From assembly GCA_037179385.1 (NCBI GenBank), contig CM074194.1:2745001-2809000 (forward strand): a stretch of DNA of 64,000 bases, in the 5' to 3' direction. How positions within the stretch are numbered: position 1 is the first letter of the stretch; every line of letters begins with the position of its first letter. Both the position numbers and the translations under genes were made by a program. Below the pieces are notes generated by a model. The model had not been told where the DNA came from. It made no database searches and saw nothing but the letters and a program-made list of their open reading frames with translations. Shown here piece by piece: positions 48,907-61,408 of the stretch. The stretch is from Holothuria scabra. Lineage: Eukaryota > Echinodermata > Holothuroidea > Aspidochirotida > Holothuriidae.

Positions 48907-49514
48907 GTCACCCTTAGCAACACAATGAAATTTTCCAAAGATATTTTTCTTTGGTTTTTCAGCAATTACACTTCTATAGACGAATTGACAAATTTTGACA
49001 TATTTTGGGGTATTTATCGCCAACACTATTCAATTTCACGTTTTGGTAATGTCATTTCGTCCAGTAAGAACATGGGGGGGGGACTAAGCAAGAGATGGAA
49101 AAGCCACTTGTTGGCTCTAAAATAAAATAATATTGTGCATTTTCACCATTTTGGCATAAATCTGCTCTACACGAAAATTGGTCTTCTGAAGTTATATCTC
49201 TGTAAAATCTGTTTGCTAATCATTATATTGTTTTGAATAGCTCAGGTCGGCTTTAGCATAAAAACATATTTTCAATGTCCTCTGTTTTGACACCTATTGA
49301 GCTATTCAGTTACAGGAGGCTATAAACCTATAGGCGCACGGAAGGACAGTAAGGTGACTGAAAGTTGCTTGTCGCAAAATTTCCCCAGTTGGGAATGGTT
49401 ACAACGTGCCTAAAAGCGATGTCCGGGAAACCAAATATAAATTTCATTTGAAATTGTCATTCTTTGGTGTGTGGCGGACACAGGGAGTTCCGACCCGCCG
49501 AGTAACTGAATTCG

Positions 49515-49725
49515 CAGTGGCGTAGCTACCATATAGTCAGAGGGACGGTCGCCCCCTTGACAGACTCAAATTGCCTGTCAGCGCCCTTTTTACCGTATCT
49601 TTCTACCTACATAAAAGCGCCCCTACGGTATTTTTCGTCCTCTCTGACCAAATATTCTTGCCCTACAAACTTTGAAGCGCCCCTGCAGGCAACCCCCCTG
49701 ACTGAATTCTCTTCCTCCGCCACTG
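49515..49725. mobile_element. Short inverted-repeat element with CAGTGGCG ends
   Basis: CAGTGGCG at 49515 and CGCCACTG ending at 49725 are exact complements, flanked on both sides by TTCG. CAGTGGCG-type ends are common among hAT-like elements, but the flanking repeat is only 4 bp here, so the class is unsettled. Confidence 0.45.
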
Positions 49726-51609
49726 TTCGCAAGTTGTCTCTCACACACGTCCTCCAACTTTAGCTCTTCTTCCCCTTTTACGGCTGTAAATGTATTCTGC
49801 ATCATTCTAATTCTTTCCTTTAGAGTGTTTGCAATGATATCACAACTCTCTTCAATCACAGAGCTGAAGTATTGCCCCCAAGCTCCAACATAGACTTTGT
49901 ACGTTAGGTCCTACACAGCCAACGTGCCGAGTTGGGCCCCAACTGGCTCCAGCAGTCGGGGGCCCAACTGGGAATTATAGGTTATGTTGTACCCTCCTAG
50001 ACTGAGATTCGAAACAAAGCAACTTGGTAGTGGCCTGCGTGGCAGACATTGCTCTTGTCACCGACGGCCATCGGTATAGGTTCGGTCATTCTATCATTTA
50101 ATTGACAGGCGCTTAAAAGTAACTCATCCCATTTACAATCAGATACTGCTTATAAGACTTGTGTGACACTAACCCTGGATAATAAACACAAATAGGTCCA
50201 TACAGCTTTAGTTTCAAGCCATGTTTGCACTTTTTGTAGTTTGTTGAATTGAACAAGAATTTTTACTTGAATACCGGTATGTTTCTCTCGTTATATCTCG
50301 TCAAACATGTCCTTTATGTACATTTTCTTCCACTTCCTACATTTGCTATCAATACGAACCCTGAAATAGTAAACCGGTACAATTCAAGTACATTTTCATA
50401 CCCTGGTTGTGAAGTACAGCGTCTACGATAAAGTGTAGATTAATATTTACTTAACAATTTACAGAACGAAGGCCGTGTTAGGCTCTTTGCGGACAATTGA
50501 TAAGAAGGTATTATTAAATCTTGATATTTGTGTTAAATTCAAAGAATTAAAAAAGGAAGGGATAACGTGTGTCAAGGAACTAATCTGATGTTAGAATAGC
50601 CTAAGAAGGTCCTGATCCGTATCTCTGTCGTCAGACCTACGTATACGGGCAAAGGTGACCGGAAGAAAATGTGTTCAGTATTGTAAAAATCCACATGTAC
50701 GTGTCAATGATTTCCAAGGGTCTAATTTTGATCCGATGGGTAATTTTCTTTGCTTGTTACTTAAGGGATTCTTCACAAAGATAATTCACATCTAAATTAT
50801 GATGAGTGAAAACAACTAAATCGTAGTCATTTTTCAAGTATCGTTCCTTTTTAAGGAGACTTGACAATGTGTGAGTTAGCTCAGTCAAAAATTCAGCCCT
50901 TAATTGCCCCTTCCGATAACGAATGGTTCACTTTTTCCTGTAACACTTCCAAGCTGGGGATGAAATTAAAAATTGGGAAATTCCTTTTGTTGTGTCCCTA
51001 ACCATGGCATCTTCAATAACTTGTGGTGAAAAATACGTAAAAAAGACCAACAAGTTGGTGCCATTTTTAGGTGAGTTTCCATCTTCTTAAAAAAATTTAT
51101 TTTTCTGGGTTGCAGTAGCCACAATTCACAATAAGTGCATATGGCAAGTATAAATTGTACGTTTAAATACGAAAATCTTATTGAGCAATGACTTGTATAG
51201 ATCAATAAATTATAAGATGTAAAGCCAGCCTAATGCACAGCAAAACACGAAATTACCACCAAACAATTTGACGGGCTTTAGGAATAGAGGGCAGTATAAC
51301 ACACTAACCTTTTCATCGCAAGAAGGAAACCTTGTGTTTATTCTAGCCCAATGTTTTGCAATACCCCACCCAACTGCAATTTATGTTTTCTCAATTTTAC
51401 TTTTAGTCTGTAAAGAGGTACATGAACTACCGGTACTCTCTTGGCCAGACGGGGTATTTTGGAGGCTTGATAGCTCCCATGGTCAAATATTTTCTCAAGT
51501 TTAAGGGTTGAGTTATATAAAAATGGCAATTTGCTATTTTCAGCGGTGTCAGAAGTTTCTATGGATCTTCCTCCCTTAGCTATAAGATGTGCCACGTTCA
51601 TTTATTATT

Positions 51610-52350
51610 TAATTGTGCTCTGCAACTGTTTCCCAGACGGAAATTTACCTCGTTCCCTCTTGCCCTCACCCCAACTTTGAAGTTTTGCTGTCGCCATTAA
51701 AGTTACACCTTTCAAAGCTACCTCGAAGCAGTACTATCGCAGTGTAATCGGATTTTATTATGACCTTTATCATAGTGACTCTCGGTGTATTTAAAAGTGC
51801 GGGATCAAAGTATTTCCGTCGATTTACAAAACTTGAAAGTAAGTTCGATTTCAATTTAATTGTGCTCTGCAACTGTTTCTCAGACGTGAATTTACCTCGT
51901 ATCCTCTTGCCCTCACCCCAATTTTGAAGTTTTGCTGTCGCCATTAAAGTTACACCTTTCAAAGCTACCTCGAAGCAGTACTATCGCAGTGTAATCGGGT
52001 TTTATTATGACCTTTATCATAGTGACTCTCGGTGTATTTAAAAGTGCTTGATCAAAGTAGTTCCGTCCATTTACAGAACTTGAAAATAAGTTCGATTTTA
52101 ATTTGATTGTGCTCTGCAACTGTTTTCCAGACGGAAATTTACCTCGTACCCTCTTGCCCTAACCCCTAACTTTGAAGTTTTGCTGCCGTCATTAAAGTTA
52201 TACCTATCAAAGCTACATTGAAGCAGTACTATCGCAGTGTAATCGGGTTTTATTATGACCTTTATCATAGTGACTCTCGGTGTATTTAAAAGTGCGGGAT
52301 CAAAGTAGTTCCGTCGATTTACAAAACTTGAAAATAAGTTTGATTTCAAG
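51610..52350. repeat. Three tandem copies of a 247-bp repeat
   Basis: The word TGTGCTCTGCAACTGTTT begins at 51614, 51861 and 52108, a spacing of exactly 247 bp. The copies also share AAGCAGTACTATCGCAGTGT and CATAGTGACTCTCGGTGTAT and differ by a few percent. Minus-strand open frames exist in each copy, but 247 is not a multiple of three, so the frame shifts at every unit and coding is unlikely. Confidence 0.9.
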
Positions 52351-52650
52351 ATCAGATCAAATAAATTTATCAAAATTGGTCTTAAACGCACAAAAGGGAT
52401 GGTACACAGGGGTTTTGTAGAGATTCCTGTGTTTACTGAAACTCTTCAGCGGTTACAGGAGGTACATGTTGAGTAAGTGTGGAGTTTAGTTTGTTGTACC
52501 ACGGTCTCTAGTGTTACTACTGAGGCGGGACAGGAGGGCTATGTTGACACGTCCACGTTTAGGAACTGAATCAAGCTGTTCAAATGTTGACTAATGGCTG
52601 ATCATACTCGTAGGTGGTTCTTTTTAACACTTATATTTTTTTCTCTGTCT

Positions 52651-52975
52651 TAAGTATGAATGGCAATTACCACCCTTCTTTTGAAGCCAGGCATAAACGA
52701 CAGCCTGACAGACAATCACCCAAACTGCAATTTTTGTGTTTGGCACAGCTCTTTGACTGACAGCAAGTTAAAAAATGCAGAGAACTGTAGCTCACATTTC
52801 TCAGCATGTACTGTACTGAGTTTTTTTTATGACACATTGGGGTCTTGTATACTCACCCTGAAGCAATAAACTGCAATTGTGTCTGGAAGAGGATGAGTCT
52901 GTGTCAGTTTTGGGAGTAGCTTGAAGTAGGTTAGCAGAGTTGGTGAGTGTTCGGGGGAGAAAGGCTTGGACCCTT
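52651..52975. mobile_element. TTAA MITE family 1, diverged copy
   Basis: Internal words match family 1: CACCCAAACTGCAATTTTTG, CTCTTTGACTGACAGC, ATACTCACCCTGAAGCAATA. The ends are decayed; boundaries are approximate. Confidence 0.6.
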
Positions 52976-55900
52976 TTTTTTTGGGGGGGGGGGGGTTGTT
53001 GTTGAAATGCTGCAGCAAACTGTTGCTCGTATCTCTTTACCGAACAACTGTCACTAACAATTACTTAACAAAATCTTCTACATCTGTAAATTTTGGGTGG
53101 AAAAGTTTGACCTCTTCTAAGTCCATATTTTTGTACCAGGAAACTGGGTTTTGTTTTTCCTGCTTTAAGATCTGTTTGTACAGTGACAAGCACAATACAA
53201 TCGTTTCCAATAAGCGCTGATGATCGGGATATTGGCCAAGTTTTCATCGGTAGAGATCTATGTATGAGACTATCAATGAAAATTGTCAACTGCTGCAGAA
53301 AAAATAAAATAATTTCCAATATATATTTGACCGTAGAGTCACAATGAGAGAAAACTTGCGTACATAGGCTATCAATCTGCCCAAGTCCTAACATCAGTTT
53401 AGTTCTATATTACATGCTTTCCCACAAAAGATATAAATACTTGGTCTCATTATAAGTTGTGGCAAGTGGTGGGATTAAAGGGTGTTATGAAGCACGTTAC
53501 ATGAAGACTGGCCTATGCTTTCTTGAACTAATATGGTGGCTCCACAGTGTACCAGCCTAGCTGGACCAGCTCATGATGAAGTATACTATTTTGGTCTTCA
53601 AGGTTGGGTTTCTTATTGCCTTGCTTCCATCTCCTTTCGATGCTCACGTTTGCTAGCATTGGAAAATCCCCCCCCCCCCCGTTAACCACTGGCATATTTG
53701 GATGACCCCCCCCCCCTTTCATCGTGACACTGTTTTCTTCGGGCACCAATAGATTATAACTTTTCATGATATGCATAGGGCATCATATAGACGGCCACGA
53801 AAAATACTTCGAAGTAAAATGGTTCGGGACAGCGAAGATGAACATCATTCAACTATACGTCACATTCGCTTTATTTTTATGTTCTTAGCATTAAATACAC
53901 ATTGTCACATCTGCTCGGGTAAAACGGTAGGCCTACCTTCATTCCATAACAATAAGACATGAAAGTGAAAAAGAAAAAAAAAACAGGTAACCGCTTCAAA
54001 TGACGATTGAATGAAAGACTTCCACCTTTTTTGACGAAATGAGAAATTGGAGGAAGTATTATATTTGTTTAACGAGAGGATTGCAAGACACCGCGAATTA
54101 GTCCGTTGTTTTGTAAGTTAAAGACTTCTTCAAATTAAAGCAGCGTCCTATCTAATCTTTCATCGGGTTTTATCTTGGCTCAGGCATTTGTCTGCATGTT
54201 ACCCCATAACCAGAATAAATATAAAAACTGTCAGAATAATTGATCGACAAGTCGTCGTTATCAGCTCCCAAGTCAGTGACTGAGTGAGCTATTAGCTAGA
54301 TCTGTTTGTCTCTTGATAAACAGACGAATTCCCTGGTCTAACAAGTTCGACTCCCGGACTTTGTGCCCTATACCTACGATCTACAAGAGCCTAAGAAACT
54401 ATAGTATGTGTCTTCCTTCGTACGATAAAAAAAGTAAAGTAAAGTAAAGAAAATAACTTGAAGCGAGCCGTAGAAAAAGAAGAATGTATTGTATAATACT
54501 GATTCGGGCCGAAGCAACTGATCGCTGACGTTTGTCCAGGAAAGATTCGAATGTTGACACTTAAAATTAGACAAGGACTGAAGGAAGGAAACAATGATCG
54601 AAAAACATATTAACAAGAAGATTCTAAATCTCTCCGTCCTCAATGAATGCTAGGTGAATCTTCCTTCGCTATCAATATTGGATAGATTTGAGTTTGTATA
54701 GAGTGCATTTTGAACTTCGGGTTAATTACAGATAAAATACAGCCGTAATATAAATGCATTTCACGTCCATGGAAATGTCAAAATGCTTGTTGGATGAAGT
54801 ATGTGTTTCGAATGAATACATCTGGTGCGTTTTCCAGCAGGTACGGGCCCAAACGTGTCCCAGATACGCGCCTGTATGTTGACTATATTGGGACTGTATA
54901 TGCTATTGGGACTGTATACTATTAAGTGTAGAGGGACTTTCTCGGGTGTGCATTAAAGGTTAAAGATATCTGTTAAAACATTTTCTGTAACCTATCAGCT
55001 AATTAAATAGCTCACCTCCAGTTATTTGCATCAAATTACCTCAAAAAATGAAAACCAAATTATGGTATTACAATTTATATGAGTTAACGACAGCAAACCA
55101 AACACACTTATAGACAACTGCGTCCTACTACAAAAAATGAAGATCGCATTACGTCTTTCATCATCCACAATATCACGCGATCTAATGAAACTACTGAAAA
55201 TGTTTGACCGGTAAAAACGGGGATTAGTTTCTCAATGCATTAACACTGCAGTAACACAGTGTATTTTTTACAGTATTTTTTGTTGACTGCGCCACCAGTT
55301 TTTGCATAATCTTACCTTTGCCCACGTGTTACTTCGATAGCGAAGAAATGCAATAAGTTTAACAATTACCTCTCCTCCACGATGACGAAGATAAAAAGAA
55401 GGAAGATTCTTTGAATACAATCGTGTCCTCGTTTTCTCCTTCTAATTTGACCCTCTGCCCCTTTTACAGTCCCATCACGTGACCCCTACCAATAAACAAA
55501 AGCACCTAGTATCACTTTTGGATGGCAATGTAAGTCTTTGTCCAGTTTAATAGATTGATATAGTTATACATTTGGATTTAATATGCAATTCAACCATGTA
55601 GACAGATTTCAATAGACATTGGGTACAAAGGGATTTATTTGAAACATTCCAAGTACATTTTATATGTTTAACTCCCAGCAGAGGGGACGCGAGCCTGCTG
55701 CGCCTCGCCTGAATCTACCGCGGAATAATGATCACATATTGAAATAATGACCACACATAAAAATATGTACATAAACCTTAACCAATTTTCTTCCCCAAGG
55801 GTCCCAACCTAGATGCATTATTTTTGCCACAAAGCACAATGCAGTCAGTAAACATTTTACTTTTTCTCGTAAACTGATAAATAAAGATATATGGACTTGC

Positions 55901-56397
55901 CTTTACAAGAAAAAGTCAGTCCTCTAAAGAAACTACTTTACATGCAGGTGCTTACTTTTCGCTGTACGTTATATTTAAAGCTGAGGTGGCGGGGTGCGTT
56001 ACTAGTGATGGGTGAACTTATTATATAAACACCAAATAAATATTCTTAGGTTATGGTTTACCAAAAATGTTGACACCCGGAGCCCCCTGTCGCATCTTAT
56101 TTTTCTGACCATATGAAAAACGTGACTAAAACAAATAACTCATCTTTGCTTCTCTATTTGATGGATGATTTTAAATCAAATGCAAACATTGTTTTAATAA
56201 GTTGCAAACAATTTGAGAGGATAAAGATCATCTTAAAAACCGTTACGTTAAATTATTTGACCCGGTCTCGAGACACCTTTGTTTTAGGAAAGGACAAGGC
56301 ATGCTGGAACTTTTGGTTTACGGTCCTTCACAGGTGTGATTTTCGTACCAGTTTGTCTTGGCAGCTAGGGTTGACGCACCTGGTAAAGTCAAATGCC

Positions 56398-56665
56398 GAA
56401 TCGTCTGACCCCAAACAGTTCCCCCTTCTCCTAGCACTCTTATCTTCCCCCTCCCCCACAATTGACTAAAACTCATCCTCATCCAGACAACCTCAGTTTA
56501 TTGCTTCAGGGTGAGTATACAACACTCCAATATGCAATCAATACAATCGCAGTACAGCACATGATGTGTAATATGAGCTACAATACTTTTTTTGAACTTG
56601 CTGTCAATCAAAGAGCTGGACCAATTGATAATTTCTGTCAACTACTTCTAGTTTACTGCCTTTAA
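56398..56665. mobile_element. TTAA MITE family 1, inverted copy
   Basis: GACCCCAAACAGTTCCCCCT at the left; CTCATCCTCATCCAGACAAC, TTTATTGCTTCAGGGTGAGT and TGTCAATCAAAGAGCTGGAC inside; TTAA at 56662. The right-end inverted repeat is degraded. Confidence 0.7.
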
Positions 56666-58689
56666 TTGTGAATATCATGATTGAAGTTGTAACTAGCCAA
56701 CTTGAAACATAAACTTCCTCTCTTCGTCTGAATGATCGACATCATAAACATTTAGGAGGACAGAGATTGAAATGAATATATATGAATATTCATGAATAAA
56801 TCTTTTACATTTGGTATTGATTCATTTCTCCTGTCTTTAAACTTCAATATGTTCACAAAGGTAAGTTGTAAAATTTTCTTTCAAATCAAAAGTTGTGGAG
56901 ATTTAAAATAAGAGGCCGAAGATGCGATTTCCACATTTCTTAGCGTAATATGCCTTCATTTGTTAGTTCGTAAGATGTCATAAGGCATGTTTGGATTTCA
57001 TCAAATATTTAATGCATATATGTTAAACCTAAATAGACGGATTACAAACACTGAAATAAATCCGTGAAGCCAAAATTGATCAAATAATAGAAAACGCAGA
57101 AAATGGAGATATCATAAAGGTCATCCCCTCTTTATCAACATTAATTTTTCGACAAATATATCCTCATTAGACACCTCCACTTTCTGGGAAGAAGAAACTT
57201 GCTCAAGACGTTCTGATAAACCTTCTCATCGATAAAGGAGAAATGATGATGGCGTCAAAATCACTCTTAAAAGAACGATTAAATTAAGAAAATTGGGACG
57301 TGTATCGTATCGATTTATAAATCAAGCGTGCGAACCGGATCAGCTGCGACTGACGACAAATGAAGAAACATCGTCATTAGCTGATCACCCGCTAAGAAAC
57401 TGGCTGACTCGTCCGGTACTTTTTTTGTCAAGTGCGAATGTATTATGCCTCGCAATGGAGGAATGACGGCATGTTATATATTGAAATATCTTTGAAAAGC
57501 CGGGCAGCCACGTGCCGTACTTGTCTTACTCCTGTAAACGACCTCAGTTTAGTTAGACAATAAAACCATTCCAGTTATGATATATCAGTTTTATTCGACC
57601 CTCTTAAGAGTCAAAGTAAATCAATCCAGCTCATTTCTCGTTTAATTTATATTTTCCTGCGTGATTTTGTCTAGCACTGTGTAGGTAAACAAATAAGCAC
57701 AATGGAAAACGTTCTAAAAGGTTGGTGAAGGTGCTATGCTTAATGGGCTATAAAGTGTCTTTCTTTGAAGTAAAAATGGCAATAAATGTATCCACAAGAA
57801 CCGATTCGTCAGCTTTAATACATCAAATATTTAGTTAATTGTAAGCTAATGACAATGTAATTAAGCAGTTGATTGAGACTATCGAAATACTTGAAGCTTT
57901 TGGCGTGATGGTACCTACTATCGATCGGGTGGACAAATTCACGCTGAAAATATGATTAGAAAGGAATACTTAGGAAAAGAGTTTGTATACATCTAAGATC
58001 GAAAAAGAGGTTTTGTATGGCTGAATGTAACCGTAATATTGAAAAATGGAAGAATTCTTTAAATGTTTGAGATTCACGTTTTATGTTTTGAAAATGGGAG
58101 AGTTCTTTTGTGGCTTTTATATTCTAAGTGACGTCCCATTTTGACGTCTTTTTTAAAAGTAAAATTCTGTTCCTGGAGTCTGATGACAACTGTCTTGTCT
58201 ATTCCAGTGCCTTGTTTGAAGAGAATGTGTTTAATTTCGACAATCTTTGGAAGATTTGGCTCAGCGGTGCAACCTGCTAATAAGTAAAGGCATGTTGGTA
58301 TTTGACAATAGTCCGCCTGGATCTGCGAGATGGAAGGGACAACTGCCCCCTGAAATTTCCAAATCGTAAATACATCACGACTCTGTTTGTAGGCAGTATT
58401 TGCACCGACCCATAGATATTTTGCCCTTCATTATTAGACCTATGTGATTGTTAAATACAGGGGACAATGTACTGAGTGGCAATTAGGAAAACAAGAAATT
58501 TCCTTTTCGATTTTTCTCCCAACTTTCTCTTCAATTATTTTACTGATAATTGTATTCCGTCGTAACGAATCAACGAATAGAGAACCGTTTTCAAGTATTA
58601 AAAAAAAAAAAACTATGCAAGGTTATATTGCATAAATCTACAAGATTGAGAAGAGTAGTTTCAAGCATCATGCCTGAGGGTTGGTTCGT

Positions 58690-58985
58690 GAGATGAGGTT
58701 ATACAGCCCTGTTTTCAACCAATTGGTTTAAATCGGGCTGATCACAGCCTTTTTTCCCAGTTGTGACTCACTGGCTTGTTTTTTTCCTATTCCATTGTTT
58801 ATATTGAGTATGTGAGCACCAAACACAAATGCGGTAGGTTCCACTTTTAAATCCTTCGGTATGACCCCTCCTGGACTCCAAGTCCATACCTCCCGACTGC
58901 TAGTCGGATGCTCTAACCATTCGACCAAGCAATCGGTCAGAGAGAGCATCGCCGTTGGTATAGGTTCTATCATTTTTGCAATTTA
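58690..58985 (-). mobile_element. tRNA-derived SINE, copy C (minus strand)
   Basis: Read on the minus strand it has GGTCGAATGGTTAGAGCATC (A box TGGTTAGAGCATC), then a body with GTGGAACCTACCGCATTTGT, AACAATGGAATAGGAAAAAA and a tail toward 58700. It is the same family as 24297 and 39145 and keeps the best A box. Confidence 0.75.
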
Positions 58986-61104
58986 CTGACGAGTATACCT
59001 GTTCGATCGTAAATAACCATTGTCAATTGATTTAGGATGGACCACCTTTGCCTGAAATTATTATTGAAAGGTGCCACGTGCTTGTCTAAAACGACAGTTA
59101 ACATTTTAAACACCTCTCAATGCCTGCCTTTGAAAACGTGTACGAGGAAATCTCAAAATGGTGTGGGTGATGCAAAATGAACTTTTTGTTTTAGTAAAGC
59201 TGAACAGGCGAATATAGTCCTATATGTTCCTGCAGAAAGTCTGTCTCTCTGTTTCTGCTGCGCCGTTAAGCACCTGACACATCCCACTAAAACCTAAAAT
59301 TGTATGATTTTCTTCAGTTTCTGCTTGTTTCATTTTAATCAACTGAATTACTGTGTGGATTTAAAACAGCCCCCTACGTCATCTGTTAAACATGCGTTTA
59401 TGTGGGAATAACCCACGTAATTTCATATTAACTGCGAAATATTGGCATTGGCACGTAGTGGTAGTCGTAGTCTTAGGTAGAAAGGAACTAAAGGGACCAC
59501 ATAGTTCCCGAGGGGCACAAAATTTTCAGGAGATCAAATGTGGAAAAATGTATTGAGCTAATGGTAACATAAAACTCTCTGAAGGGGCAAAAAATTTCAG
59601 AGGACTTATCCCTTTCTCCCATCCTGGCCTAGTTTGGACCTGGCTTTGTCGATCTTTGATTGTTTATTCAAGGAAGAAGGAGTTAGAAAAGGAAGGAACT
59701 CATTTGTTCGCCCCGAGTAGGTTAGCCCTGTAAGCAAATCACAAGAAACTCCTTTTCCACGCCCGTGGGGGACTTTACATAGATATGACATATGTCATAT
59801 CAAGTTCAAGCTTCCCAAAAGGTGAAAAAGCTGAATTTTAATTCCCCCACAGAGATCCCTTCACCCAGAAAACGAAAGAGAGAAGAATGGAATTTTAATT
59901 GGTCGATTAATAGTTTTGGAAAATAATGTAAAACATAGCTACCGTTAGTCTTTGCTATTTTTGTAACGCCTATTTAGGGACTGTACACATTTTATCTGTA
60001 GTACTACTTTTTTCTTCTAATTTTGATGATATCAAGCCAGTATTTCGAAAGACACCACATGAGCCATGAATAAAGAATACCTTTGGCCCAATCCGTAAAT
60101 ACAAAGGTTCTATAGATCTCTAAAGAGCCGTACATAGAGATATTCCACCATTAGTGCTCTCGATTACTGACCTCTAGAACGCCCTCAATTTAAGACATTC
60201 GACAAAAAAGCTCATCTATCGTGCACATTGCAACTAAACACGACAAGTCAAGTTTTGGAACATTCAAATCCAAATTGGAAACTGGGAGCATTGTGGAGAG
60301 AGAAGCAAACAAGGCAAGGTACTCGGTTAAATTTGCTAATCGTCAATAAGATGAAGGGAAAAAAGGGAAAATCACGTGACAGCTGTAAGCCTTAATGAGG
60401 ATAACCACTTGTTTATTTTCGTCGTGATGGCCGACACGAATGTGTTTAGCGATGATACTTTAAACGAAACCGAAGCGGAACAAATCAAGTGTTGATGCAG
60501 GTGCGAGATACTAAAAATGTCATTTTTTCAAGTGAACGACAGTTTTGATGTTAAGGAAAGCAAAACTGGAAGCTCATGTGAATGGCAACTGCGGTGGTAT
60601 TGACCTTAGTAGATTAAATATTGTATGTAAAAAGAAAATTATGTACAAAGCGATTGGTCTTGTTTGGGTCAATTTTATAAAACTTTGAGTCGGTGTATGA
60701 TTATTACGTTGTCCTGTGTACCGCTGTGACAGGCCAGTAGCCTAGCCCGGCAAGGTACCGATGGAAGCCAAAATCCTTACGGGGGGGGGGGGGGAGGGCA
60801 AATGTTTTCAAGGGCCAAATGAATACAAATGTATTACATAAATGACAAACTTCAAGTCCCTAAGGGAGCGAGCAAATTTTCAGAAGGGGTGGCTTCGCCC
60901 CTGGCCACCCTTGCCTACGGGGCTGTGTAGTGAAAAGAGAGGAAAAGCGAGTTTTACTTTTGAAAACTGAAGCGATGAATGGTTTTGAAACCCGCCACCA
61001 CCACAACCGATCTAGGAAATTACTGCCCAGCCAGCTGTATATGCAGGCTTATGGTGTATGGTTGATCAGAATATTACCGACACAAATTCGACCAGATTTC
61101 ACAT

Positions 61105-61408
61105 TTAAAGGGCCAAACCTCTCACCCCAAACTACAATTTAGGTACCCGGGTACTGAAATTCTCAATTGGCTCAGCTCTTTTATTGACAGCCAATTCAAA
61201 AAATGCAGAGTGCCAAAGCATATATTACACAGTATGAACTGTATTGAGAGTGTTTTGATTATGCAAATGAGCTTTTTTATACTAACCCTGAAGCAATAAA
61301 CTGAGATTGTGTCTGGATGAGGATGAATTTCAGACAATTGTGGGAGGGGGTTCAGTAAGAAGGTTAGGAGAATTGGTGTTGTTTGGGGTGAGAGAACTGG
61401 GCCTTTAA
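61105..61408. mobile_element. TTAA MITE family 1, complete copy
   Basis: 304 bp, TTAA to TTAA, with near-perfect inverted ends: TTAAAGGGCCAAACCTCTCA at the left and TGAGAGAACTGGGCCTTTAA at the right. It is very similar to the copies at 3387 and 15547. Confidence 0.9.

Noticed and set aside
51666..52391. Three similar minus-strand frames as a protein repeat
   Set aside because: The 247-bp unit shifts frame at each repeat, so the similarity reflects DNA duplication only.
54291..54370. tRNA-like segment with GTTCGACTC
   Set aside because: No acceptor stem pairing and an abnormal D arm; at most an old SINE head.
60426..60494. ATG-started 22-codon frame (MADTNVFSDDTLNE...) after E-box motifs, as a first exon
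   Set aside because: The frame stops before any good donor; the only in-frame donor (GTGTTG) is weak, and no second exon is visible.
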